A DNA stretch of 64,000 nucleotides from Micromonospora sp. C31 (GTDB lineage Bacteria; Actinomycetota; Actinomycetes; Mycobacteriales; Micromonosporaceae), in assembly GCF_018070575.1 (NCBI RefSeq), contig NZ_JAGPXN010000013.1, positions 1 to 64,000 on the forward strand, written 5' to 3'. Shown one piece after another: positions 32,930 through 43,733 of the stretch (position 1 is the stretch's first letter; each line of letters begins with the position of its first letter). The notes under the pieces are model-generated. The model searched no databases. It was not told the DNA's origin and saw only the letters and a program-made list of their open reading frames with translations. The translations under genes and the position numbers were made by a program.

Positions 32930-33030
32930 CGGCGCCTCCTCGATTGCGGTGGGGGCGGGGTGGCACGGGGGAACCACCCCGCCCTGATCCGAGGCACTCC
33001 GCTGCTGACGAGAGGACCTCTGCCGTCAAC

Positions 33031-33085
33031 TTAGTGTGCAGTGTGTGCAGAGTCAACACACCATGCACAGGATGCTGTGTGCGTG
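33031..33085. promoter_or_regulatory. TGTGCA-rich candidate operator before the GntR gene
   Basis: The relatively A+T-rich stretch carries GTGTGCA twice in tandem (33034-33049), then GTGTG...CACAC and TGTGCA...TGCACA inverted pairs reaching to about 33069, and a further GTGTGCG. Repeats of this type between a GntR-type gene and a divergent regulator operon suggest autoregulation. Confidence 0.45.
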
Positions 33086-33121
33086 GCAAGATCAAGGGGC
33101 TGACGAGAGGCGGCCACTGCC

Positions 33122-33349
33122 ATGCCCAGACAACCCGTATACGAGCAAGTCATCGCGGATGTGATCGCGTCGATAAAATCCGGCACCCTGCAGCCCGGAG
33201 ACAAGCTGCCGTCGATCACGGAGTTGTGCGGGCAGTACCGCGCCAGCGCCACGCCGATCAGGTTCGCCCTCCGGATCCTCGATGAGCGGGGCTGGATCGA
33301 GGTGCACCAGGGCAAGGGCTCGTTCGTGGCGGCGGAGCCACCTTCCTGA
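33122..33349 (+). CDS. Minimal GntR-family regulator (winged HTH only)
   Basis: A 75-residue protein. The sequence PVYEQVIADVIASIKSGTL, PGDKLPSITELCGQYRASAT and ERGWIEVHQGKGSFV is a complete GntR-type winged helix-turn-helix with no effector-binding domain. ATG 33122 has GAGAGG about 11 bases upstream. It is close to the YtrA-like small GntR group, though even those have some C-terminal extension. It may bind the TGTGCA repeats just upstream. Codon use (ATAAAA, CCTTCC) is slightly less GC-biased than its neighbours. A family B palindrome follows 52 bases after the stop. Confidence 0.85.
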   Translation: MPRQPVYEQVIADVIASIKSGTLQPGDKLPSITELCGQYRASATPIRFALRILDERGWIEVHQGKGSFVAAEPPS

Positions 33350-33400
33350 ACCCCAACCCTTCCACCTTCCGGGCAAAGCGTTCCAGTACTCGGGACAGCA

Positions 33401-33454
33401 GTAGATCTTGGCAGGAAACGGCCCGCCAAGGGGCCCTTAGGTACCAAGATCTAC
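33401..33454. repeat. Palindromic element, family B, copy 1 (degenerate)
   Basis: GTAGATCTTGG (33401-33411) and CCAAGATCTAC (33444-33454) pair exactly. The inner part (GGAAACGGCCC and GGGGCCCTTAGG) no longer pairs well. It is related to the perfect copy at 37980-38029. Confidence 0.75.
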
Positions 33455-33687
33455 GCCGCCACCCGGCGCCACCGCCGCACCCGCGCCGCTCGCCCCGCCC
33501 GCCCCGCCCGACGCCGCCACCTGGCGCCACCGCCGCACCCGCCCCGCCGTCCGGCGGCCGCCCGCCCCGCCCGACGCCGCTCGGCGCCCACCCGACGCCG
33601 CCCGCCCCACCCGGCGGCACCCGGCGCCGCGCGGTGCCGAGGAGGGCGGAGGGGGTGCTTGACCGAGCACGAGACGATCTCGCGCAG
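33455..33687. repeat. C/G-only low-complexity stretch before glgE
   Basis: From about 33456 to 33645 the plus strand is almost only C and G with repeated CGCCGCCACC, GGCGCCACCGCCGCACCC and CGCCCCGCCCGA units; the block CGCCACCGCCGCACCCGC occurs twice. No gene is visible. The glgE promoter lies just after it. Confidence 0.7.
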
Positions 33688-33693
33688 TAGGTT
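33688..33693 (+). promoter_or_regulatory. Predicted -10 box of glgE (leaderless)
   Basis: TAGGTT lies 6 bases before GTG 33700. There is no ribosome binding site. Confidence 0.5.
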
Positions 33694-33699
33694 GAACCG

Positions 33700-35786
33700 G
33701 TGAGTGGACGGTTCCCGATCGAAGACGTCTCCCCCGTCGTCTCCTGCGGTCGCTACCCGGCGAAGGCGGTGGTCGACGAGCCGGTGCCGGTGTCGGCGCG
33801 CGCCTACCGGGAAGGGCACGACGCGCTGGGCTGCAACGTGGTGTGGCTCGGCCCCGACGGGCGGGCCCGCCCGTTCACCCGGATGCGGCCGGGTGAACCG
33901 GGCCAGGACCGCTGGCACGCCGTGATCCGCCCCGACGCGGTCGGCGAGTGGTCGTTCACCGTCGAGGCCTTCGGAGACCCGTACCTGACCTGGCAGAACG
34001 CGGTCACCAAGAAGATCGCCGCCGGTCAGGGGCCGCAGGAGCTGGCCAACGACCTCGCCGAGGGCGTACGCGTGCTGAGTGCCGCCGTCGACCTGGTGCC
34101 GGCCGCGGACCGCGAGCGGGTCGAGGCGGCGGTGGCCGCGCTGGGCGACGAGCGACGGGAGCTGCCCCGGCGGGTCGCCCCCGCGCTGGAGCTGGCCGAA
34201 CTGCTCTGGGAGCACCCGGTGCGGGAGCTGGTCACCACCGGCGCGGAGCACCGGCTGTGGGTGGACCGCCAGCGGGCGCTCTTCTCCGCCTGGTACGAGT
34301 TCTTCCCCCGCTCGGAGGGGGCCGTCCCGGCCACCGTCGACGCGCCGGCGCGCTCCGGCACGTTCGCCACCGCCGTCGAGCGCCTGCCGGGCGTCGCGGC
34401 GATGGGCTTCGACGTGCTCTACCTGCCGCCGATCCACCCGATCGGCCGGGTCAACCGCAAGGGCCGCAACAACGCGCTCACCGCCGGGCCGGACGACGTC
34501 GGCTCGCCGTGGGCCATCGGCGCCGCCGAGGGCGGCCACGACGCGATCCACCCCGACCTGGGTACGCCGGAGGACTTCCGGGACTTCGTCGCCGCCGCCG
34601 CCGAGCAGGGGCTGGAGGTGGCGATGGACCTGGCGTTGCAGTGCGCGCCGGACCACCCGTGGGTGACCGAGCACCCGGAGTGGTTCACCACCCGGGCCGA
34701 CGGCAGCATCGCGTACGCGGAGAACCCGCCGAAGAAGTACCAGGACATCTACCCGGTCAACTTCGACAACGACCCGGAGGGCATCCGGGCCGAGGTCCTG
34801 CGGGTGGTGCTGCACTGGGTCGGCGAGGGCATCCGGATCTTCCGGGTGGACAACCCGCACACCAAGCCGTTCGACTTCTGGCACTGGCTGATCGCCGAGG
34901 TGAAGAAGGTCGACCCGGACGTGCTCTTCCTCGCCGAGGCGTTCACCCGGCCGGCGATCATGCACGGGCTCGGCAAGATCGGCTTCACCCAGTCGTACAC
35001 GTACTTCACCTGGCGCACGTCGGCCGCCGAGATGCGGGCGTACTGCGAGGAGCTGGTCGAGGCGGCCGACTACATGCGGCCCAACTTCTGGCCGAACACG
35101 CCCGACATCCTGCACGAGTCGTTGCAGCACGGCGGCCCGCCGATGTTCAAGATCCGGGCGGTGCTGGCCGCGCTGCTCTCCCCCTCCTGGGGCATGTACG
35201 CCGGCTACGAGCTGTTCGAGCACGTGGCCCGCCCCGGGGCGGAGGAGTACCTCGACAACGAGAAGTACGAGCTGCGCCCCCGCGACTGGGCCGGCGCGCA
35301 GGCACAGGGCCGCTCCCTCGCCCCGTTCATCGCCGTGCTCAACCGGGTACGCCGGGAGAACCCGGCCCTGCACCAGCTGCGCAACCTGGTCTTCCACGAG
35401 ATCGACAACCCTTCGCTGCTCTGCTGGTCCAAGCACGACGCGGAGACGGGCAACACCGTCGTCGTGGTCTGCTCGTTCGACCCGCAGAGCGTGCAGTGGG
35501 GCAACACCACGCTGGACATGCCCGCGCTCGGGCTCGACTGGCACGACCGGTTCACGGTGCGCGACGAGCTGACCGGCGCCAGCTACGACTGGGGGCAGCG
35601 CAACGCCGTACGCCTCGACCCCTACCTGCAACCGGCGCACGTGCTGACCGTGCTCCGGCCGACCGCCGATCCCGCCGCCGGCCCGGCGTCGGCGACCGGG
35701 GCGCCGGACCTGACCGTCGCCGACGTTCCCGACGACCTCTCGGGCGGCACCGCCCCCACCGCACCCGCCCAGAAGGACGACGCCCG

Positions 35787-35799
<13 letters not shown>
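33700..35799 (+). CDS. glgE: Alpha-1,4-glucan:maltose-1-phosphate maltosyltransferase
   Basis: A 699-residue GH13_3 enzyme that extends alpha-1,4-glucan with maltose from maltose-1-phosphate, releasing phosphate. The N-domain begins FPIEDVSPVVSCGRYPAKAV, as in GlgE. The TIM barrel shows LYLPPIHPIGRVNRKGRNN, the nucleophile D384 in IFRVDNPHTKPF, and the acid/base E413 in FLAEAFTRP. The spacing of 29 residues equals that of the Streptomyces enzyme (D394/E423). It consumes the product of the GlgM-like protein encoded at 28928. The last 13 bases overlap glgB, so linear and branched glucan synthesis are coupled. The C-terminal tail is Pro/Ala-rich. Confidence 0.96.
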
Positions 35800-37889
<2,090 letters not shown>

Positions 37890-37979
37890 TCCGACGTCGT
37901 CAGCACGCACCTCAAACCGCGTACCACGGCCAGGAGCCCCATTCCCGGCGACCAGCCGGGGCCACGACCGACCTCATGA

Positions 37980-38029
37980 AGATCTTGGTGGGAATCGGCC
38001 CCTTGAGGGGCCGATTCCCACCAAGATCT
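37980..38029. repeat. Palindromic element, family B, copy 2 (perfect)
   Basis: Perfect 23-bp arms, 37980-38002 and 38007-38029, with loop TTGA; the outer part reads AGATCTTGGTGGGAATCGG. It lies between convergent glgB and the GHL10 gene and could act as a two-way terminator. The rest of 37890-38141 holds nothing recognisable. Confidence 0.85.
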
Positions 38030-38141
38030 CCGATCATCCCAAGAAGCGGAACGCAACTTCCGAAGGGTGGAAACAGGAGACACCTACGGCCGGGCGGACC
38101 GGCACGGCTTCGACCGTACGGCAGCTCTCCATCGGCTCACC

Positions 38142-40166
38142 TCAGACTCGGGTGATCCGTACGGCGTCGGCGATGACGTACCCCTGGGTGCTGGTCCAGC
38201 GGCTGACCCCGACGACCTGGCGCGTTCCCGCGGCGAGGTCGTAGGTGCCCAGCACCCGCCACTGCCCGCCGCCGGTGCGCTGGTCGACCCTGGCCGTCAC
38301 GGTCCCGTTCGCCGTCGCCACCAGGTACGGCGTGGCGCTGTTGTAGCCGGGGTCGGCCGGGTACCAGACCTCGACCCGGTAGCTGCCCGTGGCGGGCAGG
38401 GTCGCGGTGAACCATGCCGGGTCGCTGACCGCCTGCGGGTTGGCGAACCGGTAGTTGGCGCCGTAGCGCGCCGGAAGGTACGACGACGTGCCCCAGGTGG
38501 CGGCGGCGGTGAAGCCGCCGGCGGTGGCGTTGTCCACGATCACGCTGAACGTCCCGCCGGTGCCGGTGACGACCCGCGCGTTGCTGGCGGCGCTCTCGTG
38601 GTGCAGCCGGTCCAGCGCCGTCACTAGGTAGCGGTACGTCGAGCCGGCCGCGGCGGTGGCGTCGGTGAACGTCCCGGTCGTGCCCGAGGCACGGACCGTG
38701 CCGAGCAGGTTCCGGGCGTCGGCCAGGTCGCAGGCGTCGACGGCGCCGTCGCCGGGCAGCCGGTACACCGCGTACGCGGCCGTGCTGCCCGTGGCGCCGC
38801 GCTGCCAGCTCAGGGTCACGCCGCCGGTGCCGCGTACCGCCGAGGTGAGGTTCGGTGCGGCGGGCGCGGCGCCGCCCACCCCGGCCGGCGCCAGCGCGGG
38901 TCGGCGGTAGTGGTCGGTGGCCACCCGGGAGACCGCGCCGATCCGGTCGGCGCGGACGTCCTTGGCGCTGAAGTGGATGTCGCCGACGATCCTCGGGTGG
39001 CTGCGGTTGAGCGTCAGGTGGTCGGTCAGCTCGGTCGGGTCCTGCCAGGCGGGGTCCTGTCCCGTCGCGCCGGAGCGGTAGGTGGCCTGGCCGACGAGCA
39101 GTTGCACGTTGGTGCCGGTCACCGTCTCGGACCACCAGCGCACCAGCTCCGCGTAGTCGGCCGCCGGGTGGCCGATGTGCCAGTAGATCTGCGGGGCGAT
39201 GTAGTCGACCCAGCCCTGGCGCACCCAGCGGCGGGTGTCGGCGTAGATCGCGTCGTACGACTGGAGGCCGTTGGTGCGCGAGCCGAGCGGGTCGGTGCCG
39301 GCGTTGCGCCAGATGCCGAACGGGCTGACGCCGAGCTTCACCCACGGCTTGACCGCCCGGATCTTGTCGCGCATCTCCCGCACCAGCAGGTTGACGTTGT
39401 TGCGCCGCCAGTCGCCGATGTTGCTGAAGCCGGCGCCGTACTGGGCGTAGGTGGCCTGGTCGGGGAAGGCCACCCCGCTGACCGGGTACGGGTAGAAGTA
39501 GTCGTCCCAGTGCACCGCGTCGATGTCGTAGCGCTTGACGGCGTCCATCATCGCGTCCTGCACGAAGGCGCGGACGGCGGGGATGCCGGGGTTGTAGTAG
39601 ATGTGTCCGCCGTAGGAGACGGTCCAGCCCGGGTTCTTGCGGGCCGGGTGGCTGGCCGCCAGCTTGCTGAGGTCGGTGTGGTTCGCCACCCGGTACGGGT
39701 TGAACCAGGCGTGGAACTCCAGGTTGCGGGCGTGCGCCTCGGCCACCATGAAGGCCAGCGGGTCGTAGCCGGGATTGCCGCCCTGGGTGCCGGTGAGCCA
39801 CTGCGACCACGGCTCGTACGTCGACGGCCAGAACGCGTCGGCGGCGGGGCGGATCTGGACGACGACGGCGTTCATCCGCCGCTGCTGGGCCAGGTCGAGC
39901 CAGCCCCGGTACTCCGTTTTCTGGGCGGCCTGGGTGAGCCCGGTGCGGCTCGGCCAGTCGATGTTGGCCACGCTGGCGATCCACATGCCGCGCAGCTGCC
40001 GCTTCGGGGTGGCCGGGTCGGTCACGCAGGCCGCCTGGGCGGCGACCGGCACGGCCTCCGGCGTGGTGGGACGGGAGACGGGGGCGCCCGTGGGGACGGC
40101 CGCGCCGAGGGCCAGCGCCGCCACCAGTGCCGCGCCGGGAAGGAATCGACCAAATTCTCTGCGCAC
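38142..40166 (-). CDS. Secreted GHL10-type (DUF187) glycoside hydrolase with golvesin-like C-domain
   Basis: A 674-residue protein. The N-terminus (GRFLPGAALVAALALGAAVP) is a signal peptide. From about residue 57 the family 10-like glycosidase domain reads QLRGMWIASVANIDWPSR, VVVQIRPAADAFWPS, FHAWFNPYRVAN and VHWDDYFYPYP; Asp/Glu pairs such as HWDD are candidate catalytic residues. A fibronectin-III-like segment follows (about 425-525; APNLTSAVRGTGGVTLSW). The final 130 residues (VIVDNATAGGF, YRVEVWYPADPGYNSATPY, VIADAVRITRV) match golvesin/xanthan-lyase CBM-like domains. It probably acts on extracellular or cell-wall polysaccharide. The GTG start has no clear ribosome binding site. Confidence 0.88.
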   Translation of the reverse strand: MRREFGRFLPGAALVAALALGAAVPTGAPVSRPTTPEAVPVAAQAACVTDPATPKRQLRGMWIASVANIDWPSRTGLTQAAQKTEYRGWLDLAQQRRMNAVVVQIRPAADAFWPSTYEPWSQWLTGTQGGNPGYDPLAFMVAEAHARNLEFHAWFNPYRVANHTDLSKLAASHPARKNPGWTVSYGGHIYYNPGIPAVRAFVQDAMMDAVKRYDIDAVHWDDYFYPYPVSGVAFPDQATYAQYGAGFSNIGDWRRNNVNLLVREMRDKIRAVKPWVKLGVSPFGIWRNAGTDPLGSRTNGLQSYDAIYADTRRWVRQGWVDYIAPQIYWHIGHPAADYAELVRWWSETVTGTNVQLLVGQATYRSGATGQDPAWQDPTELTDHLTLNRSHPRIVGDIHFSAKDVRADRIGAVSRVATDHYRRPALAPAGVGGAAPAAPNLTSAVRGTGGVTLSWQRGATGSTAAYAVYRLPGDGAVDACDLADARNLLGTVRASGTTGTFTDATAAAGSTYRYLVTALDRLHHESAASNARVVTGTGGTFSVIVDNATAGGFTAAATWGTSSYLPARYGANYRFANPQAVSDPAWFTATLPATGSYRVEVWYPADPGYNSATPYLVATANGTVTARVDQRTGGGQWRVLGTYDLAAGTRQVVGVSRWTSTQGYVIADAVRITRV

Positions 40167-40761
40167 GAAAAGATGTTCAATGTTGTCGGGCCGTTGCGCA
40201 AGTATCCTTCAGCACTTTCACCGCGCGAGGTCACGGCCACACCCCACGGTGAACGTCCGGTCAGGCATCCCGTGCGAAATCCTCTGCGGCCCCGCACACC
40301 CGCTCCTGGCCGACCGGGACCGCATCGCGGCGTGACGGAGTGTCACTTTCCGCAGATCGCCCCCTGCCTCACTCGGTGTAATCACCGCTCCGCCTTGTGT
40401 CAAGCATCCAATCCTGGCCTCCGCTGCCAGACGGCGCACTGAGCAGCGACTTCGAGTCGGCAGACTTGACCCCACCTTGACACCGCCACGCGCCCTTTGC
40501 TCTGCATCCCCATACGCACCGATTACTTATCGTGTCCGGTGCGGATATGTATGCAGAGCAAAGGGAGCGGAGCGAGGTTAGGCGAGCGCTGCGGATAGAC
40601 ACTCTGCGTGATCGAACGGCTTTCACAGGTCCGCAGGCCGGGCCGCTCGATGGGTGCCTTGTCGTCATGGGCGGACCGACGAGAACCGGGTTGAGCTCAA
40701 GCCCGCTTCACGCGGCACCTGGCACGGCCCAGCGATGAGGTGAGGTGGGTGGGCGGCGGAG
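40167..40761. other. 595-base gene-free region, lower G+C, with a long hairpin
   Basis: No convincing gene. Its main structure is an inverted repeat, CCCTTTGCTCTGCAT (40493-40507) and ATGCAGAGCAAAGGG (40551-40565), with an inner GCACC/GGTGC pair. Short frames here, such as one of 68 codons from 40532, have no ribosome binding site or domain. The upstream part (about 40167-40300) should hold the promoter of the GHL10 gene. Confidence 0.6.
40493..40565. repeat. 15-bp-arm inverted repeat in a non-coding region
   Basis: Arms 40493-40507 and 40551-40565 are exact reverse complements, with a nested 5-bp pair. The loop contains TTACTTATCG, unusually A+T-rich for this genome. Possible MITE-like remnant, terminator or structured RNA. 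Confidence 0.6.
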
Positions 40762-41802
40762 TCAGACCAGGCCGGCGCCGCGCAGCAGCTTCCACAGACC
40801 GGCACCGTCGGGCGCGGAGAGCCACTTCTGCCCCACCGGCCCCGCCGACGACTCGCCGGCCGGGGTGGGCAGGCTACCGGCCAGCACCGCCTGGGTGGGC
40901 GAGAGCCGGCGGATCGCCACCCCGGCCACGTTCTCCGGGTGGGCGGCGGCGAACTCGCGGTAGATCTCCGGGTCGTGCTGCCCGTCGTCGCCAACCAGCA
41001 GCCACTTCACGTCGGGGAACTCCCGGGACAGCCGGGCCAGGGTGACCCGCTTGTGCTCACGCCCGCTGCGGAACCAGCGGTCGGCGGTCGGCCCCCAGTC
41101 GGTCAGCAGCAGCGGCCCGGCCGGATAGAGGTGCCGGGACAGGAACCGGGTCAGCGTCGGCGCCACGTTCCAGGCGCCGGTCGAGAGGTAGAAGACCGGG
41201 GCGCCGGGATGCGCGGTGACCAGCCGTTCGTAGAGCACCGCCATGCCGGGCACGGCGTTGCGGGCGTGCTCGTCGAGGACGAACGTGTTCCAGGCGGCGA
41301 GCAGCGGCCGGGGCAGCGCGGTGACCATCACCGTGTCGTCGATGTCGGAGAGGATGCCGAAGCGCACCTCCGGGTCGAGGATGCGCACCGGCGCCTCGAC
41401 CGGGTCGGCGTCCGGCAGGCTGATCCGCACCGAGCCCCAGCCGGGCGGCAGGTCCGCCTCGACCATGGCGTCGACGAACCCGCTGCGGTCGGCGCGCGCC
41501 TCGTGCCGCGCCCCGCCGGCCTCGATGGTCACCGTGACGTGTTTGGCCGGCAGCGTGGTGAAGCTGCGCCAGCCGCGTACCTTCTCCAGCCGGCCCTGCT
41601 GGCGGGTGTCCGGCCGGCCCAGCAGCACCCGGCACATCACCCGCACCCAGCCGGGCGAGCCGTAGCCGGTGTAGGCGACGATGTTCGTCCGCCAGCCGGT
41701 GCGCCGCAGCCGGCGCTCGACCAGCGAGTGCACGGCGTCCTCGATCCGCGCGGCCCGGTGCAGGTTCGGTACGGCCAACTGGCCGGCGGGAGTGGGTGGC
41801 AC
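40762..41802 (-). CDS. App1-like phosphatidate phosphatase domain protein (DUF2183)
   Basis: A 346-residue protein from GTG 41802. The HAD-type catalytic motif is SDIDDTVM near residue 150, followed by the App1 features NTFVLDEHARNAVPGMAVLY, VFYLSTGAWNVAPTL, LLLTDWGPTADRWFRSG and KWLLVGDDGQHDPEIY. Yeast App1 is a phosphatidate phosphatase; the bacterial proteins are assumed to act on phospholipids or similar phosphates. No signal peptide or membrane helix is visible. The gene stands alone, divergent from the GT-C membrane protein. Confidence 0.9.
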   Translation of the reverse strand: MPPTPAGQLAVPNLHRAARIEDAVHSLVERRLRRTGWRTNIVAYTGYGSPGWVRVMCRVLLGRPDTRQQGRLEKVRGWRSFTTLPAKHVTVTIEAGGARHEARADRSGFVDAMVEADLPPGWGSVRISLPDADPVEAPVRILDPEVRFGILSDIDDTVMVTALPRPLLAAWNTFVLDEHARNAVPGMAVLYERLVTAHPGAPVFYLSTGAWNVAPTLTRFLSRHLYPAGPLLLTDWGPTADRWFRSGREHKRVTLARLSREFPDVKWLLVGDDGQHDPEIYREFAAAHPENVAGVAIRRLSPTQAVLAGSLPTPAGESSAGPVGQKWLSAPDGAGLWKLLRGAGLV

Positions 41803-41825
41803 GTCAGCAACCCTGCCACAACCCG

Positions 41826-41887
41826 GCCGCCTCGGCCACGCGAGGCGATCTTCCCCGCCGCCTCGGCCAGGGGAGGCGATCTTCCCC
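41826..41887. repeat. Two tandem 31-bp units in a divergent promoter region
   Basis: 41826-41856 and 41857-41887 are nearly identical (CCGCCTCGGCCA...GAGGCGATCTTCCCC) and differ at a few central bases. They lie between App1 (start 41802) and the GT-C gene (start 42052), so they may be regulator sites or a slippage product. Confidence 0.6.
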
Positions 41888-42051
41888 GGCCGCCGGGAAG
41901 CCCGCCGCCAGGCCCGCCGTGATCCGGCAGATCGTCCGCACTGCGCCGATCTGCGGCGGAGCCTCGGTGACCGGCCCGTCCTGCCGATCCGCCCCGGCCG
42001 ACCCCGGCGGCGTGAAACACTCCGGTCGGGACGACGACGGGGGCGTTGGTC

Positions 42052-43671
42052 GTGTCGCAACCAGTGCGCAAGCGTGGGCGGTGGCGCCCGCAGCTCGACC
42101 GGCCGGCGTTCGTCGCGCTGCTGCTCGGGTTCGCCGGGGTCGGCTACCGGCTGGTCCTGACCCTGCACACGGTGCCCGTCTCCAACAGCGACGAGGCCAC
42201 GTTCGGGCTGGCCGCGCTGCACATCGCGCAGGGCCGTGAGCTGCCGGTCTTCCTCTACGGGCAGCGCTACATGGGGGTGCTGGAGTCCTACCTGGCCGCG
42301 CCGCTGATCGCGGCGGCCGGGCCGAGCTGGCCGCTGCTGCGCCTGCCGCTGCTGGTGCTCTACGCCCTCTTCCTGTGGTTGATCCACCGGCTCACCCGGC
42401 GGGTCTGCTCGCCCTGGTTCGCCACCGGGGTCGTCGGACTGCTGGCGCTGGGCGGGGAACGGGTCGTCCGCGACCAGCTGACCGTGGTCGGTGGCCGTCC
42501 CGAGGTCAAGGTCGCGGTGCTGCTGATGCTGCTGACCGCGGTGGGACTCGCCCGGGGAACGGTGCGGCACCGCCGGCTGGCCGTCGGTCTCTTCGGCCTG
42601 CTCGCCGGGGTGGCCGCCTGGTCGGACTGGCTGATCCTGCCCTACCTCGCGGTGGCCGCGCTGGCGCTGCTCTGGGTGGCTCGCCGGGAGCTGCTCGGTT
42701 GGGCCGGGGTGCTGCTGCTGGCCGGGTTCGCCGTCGGGATCGCGCCGATGATCCGGGACAACCTTCTCGCCCCGCCAGGCGAGGACTCGCTGTCGGTGTT
42801 CCGCGAGATCAGCACCCGCACCGGGCCGACGCCGCCATGGTCGCGGCGGCTCGACGGCGGGCTGCTGGAGGGGGTGCCGCTCGCCACCGGCCTCTGCCCG
42901 GTGGACGGCTGCGCCCGCTGGCAGGGCTGGTTCGGCCTGCTCTACCCCGTACTGCTGGTGGTCGCCGCCGGGCTCGCCGTCGTCGCGTACCGCCGGGCCG
43001 CGGGCGCCCCACGCGGCGAGCGGGTCGGCCCGGTGGTGCACCTCGCGCTGGTCGTGGGCGCGGCGTTGACCCTGATGTCGTACGTGCGCAGCCCGCTCGC
43101 CGCCACCAGCCCGCTGGACAACGCCCGCTACCTGTCGGTGCTCCAGCTCTCCCTGCCGGCGGTGCTCTGGCCGCTCTGGCTGGCGGCCGTCGCCTGCTGG
43201 CGGGGCACGGTCGGGGCGCTCGGCCGGCTGGCCGGGGCGCTCGCCACCGCCGTGCTCGCCGCGCTGACCGCGACCATGCTGATGGTCACCGTGCTGTTCG
43301 CCGTCACCGGCGCCGGGGCGTCCCGGGTCGAGGAGCGGCAGGCCCGCGAGTTGGCCGACCGGCTACGCGCGGGCGGCCCCCGCGAGGTGTACGGGGACTA
43401 CTGGACCTGCAACCGGCTGATCTTCAACACGGCCGAGTCGGTGGTGTGCGGGGTGCTCGACGACAGCCTCACCCCCGGGCAGAACCGCTACCCGGCGTAC
43501 TGGCGGCAGGTGGGACGGGCCGACCGACCCGGGTACGCGCTGGAGACCGGGTCGGCGGCGGAGCGGCGGCTGCGCGGGCTGCTGGGCGACCGGGCCGACG
43601 CCGCGCTGGTCGCCGAGGTGGGCGGCTACCGCGTGTACCACCCGCAGACGCCGGTACGGCCGTGGCGGTAG
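42052..43671 (+). CDS. GT-C-type membrane glycosyltransferase-like protein
   Basis: A 539-residue integral membrane protein from GTG 42052, 9 bases after a G-rich GACGGGGG; an upstream TTG at 42046 is too near that site. It has 9-11 hydrophobic helices. The first extracytoplasmic loop after helix 1 carries NSDEATFGLAALHI, with the acidic pair typical of the catalytic Asp/Glu in GT39/ArnT/PMT-like enzymes, then GRELPVFLYGQRYMG. The last 120 residues form a hydrophilic domain (REVYGDYWTCNRLIFN, YPAYWRQVGRADRPG). Enzymes of this class use polyprenyl-phosphate sugars at the outer membrane face. The substrate is unknown. Confidence 0.8.
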   Translation: MSQPVRKRGRWRPQLDRPAFVALLLGFAGVGYRLVLTLHTVPVSNSDEATFGLAALHIAQGRELPVFLYGQRYMGVLESYLAAPLIAAAGPSWPLLRLPLLVLYALFLWLIHRLTRRVCSPWFATGVVGLLALGGERVVRDQLTVVGGRPEVKVAVLLMLLTAVGLARGTVRHRRLAVGLFGLLAGVAAWSDWLILPYLAVAALALLWVARRELLGWAGVLLLAGFAVGIAPMIRDNLLAPPGEDSLSVFREISTRTGPTPPWSRRLDGGLLEGVPLATGLCPVDGCARWQGWFGLLYPVLLVVAAGLAVVAYRRAAGAPRGERVGPVVHLALVVGAALTLMSYVRSPLAATSPLDNARYLSVLQLSLPAVLWPLWLAAVACWRGTVGALGRLAGALATAVLAALTATMLMVTVLFAVTGAGASRVEERQARELADRLRAGGPREVYGDYWTCNRLIFNTAESVVCGVLDDSLTPGQNRYPAYWRQVGRADRPGYALETGSAAERRLRGLLGDRADAALVAEVGGYRVYHPQTPVRPWR

Positions 43672-43733
43672 GGCCGGCCCGTACGCTGGCCGCACCGGCG
43701 CGCGGATGCCGCGCCGAGCCGAGGAGTCCACCG

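Noticed and set aside
30198..33349. Toxin-antitoxin or defence island around the Uma2, methyltransferase, XRE and GntR genes
   Set aside because: The genes are on both strands with separate promoters, the methyltransferase looks like a small-molecule type, and no toxin partner is evident.
40532..40738. A 68-codon frame in the 595-base gap
   Set aside because: It begins within the hairpin, has no ribosome binding site and no recognisable domain.
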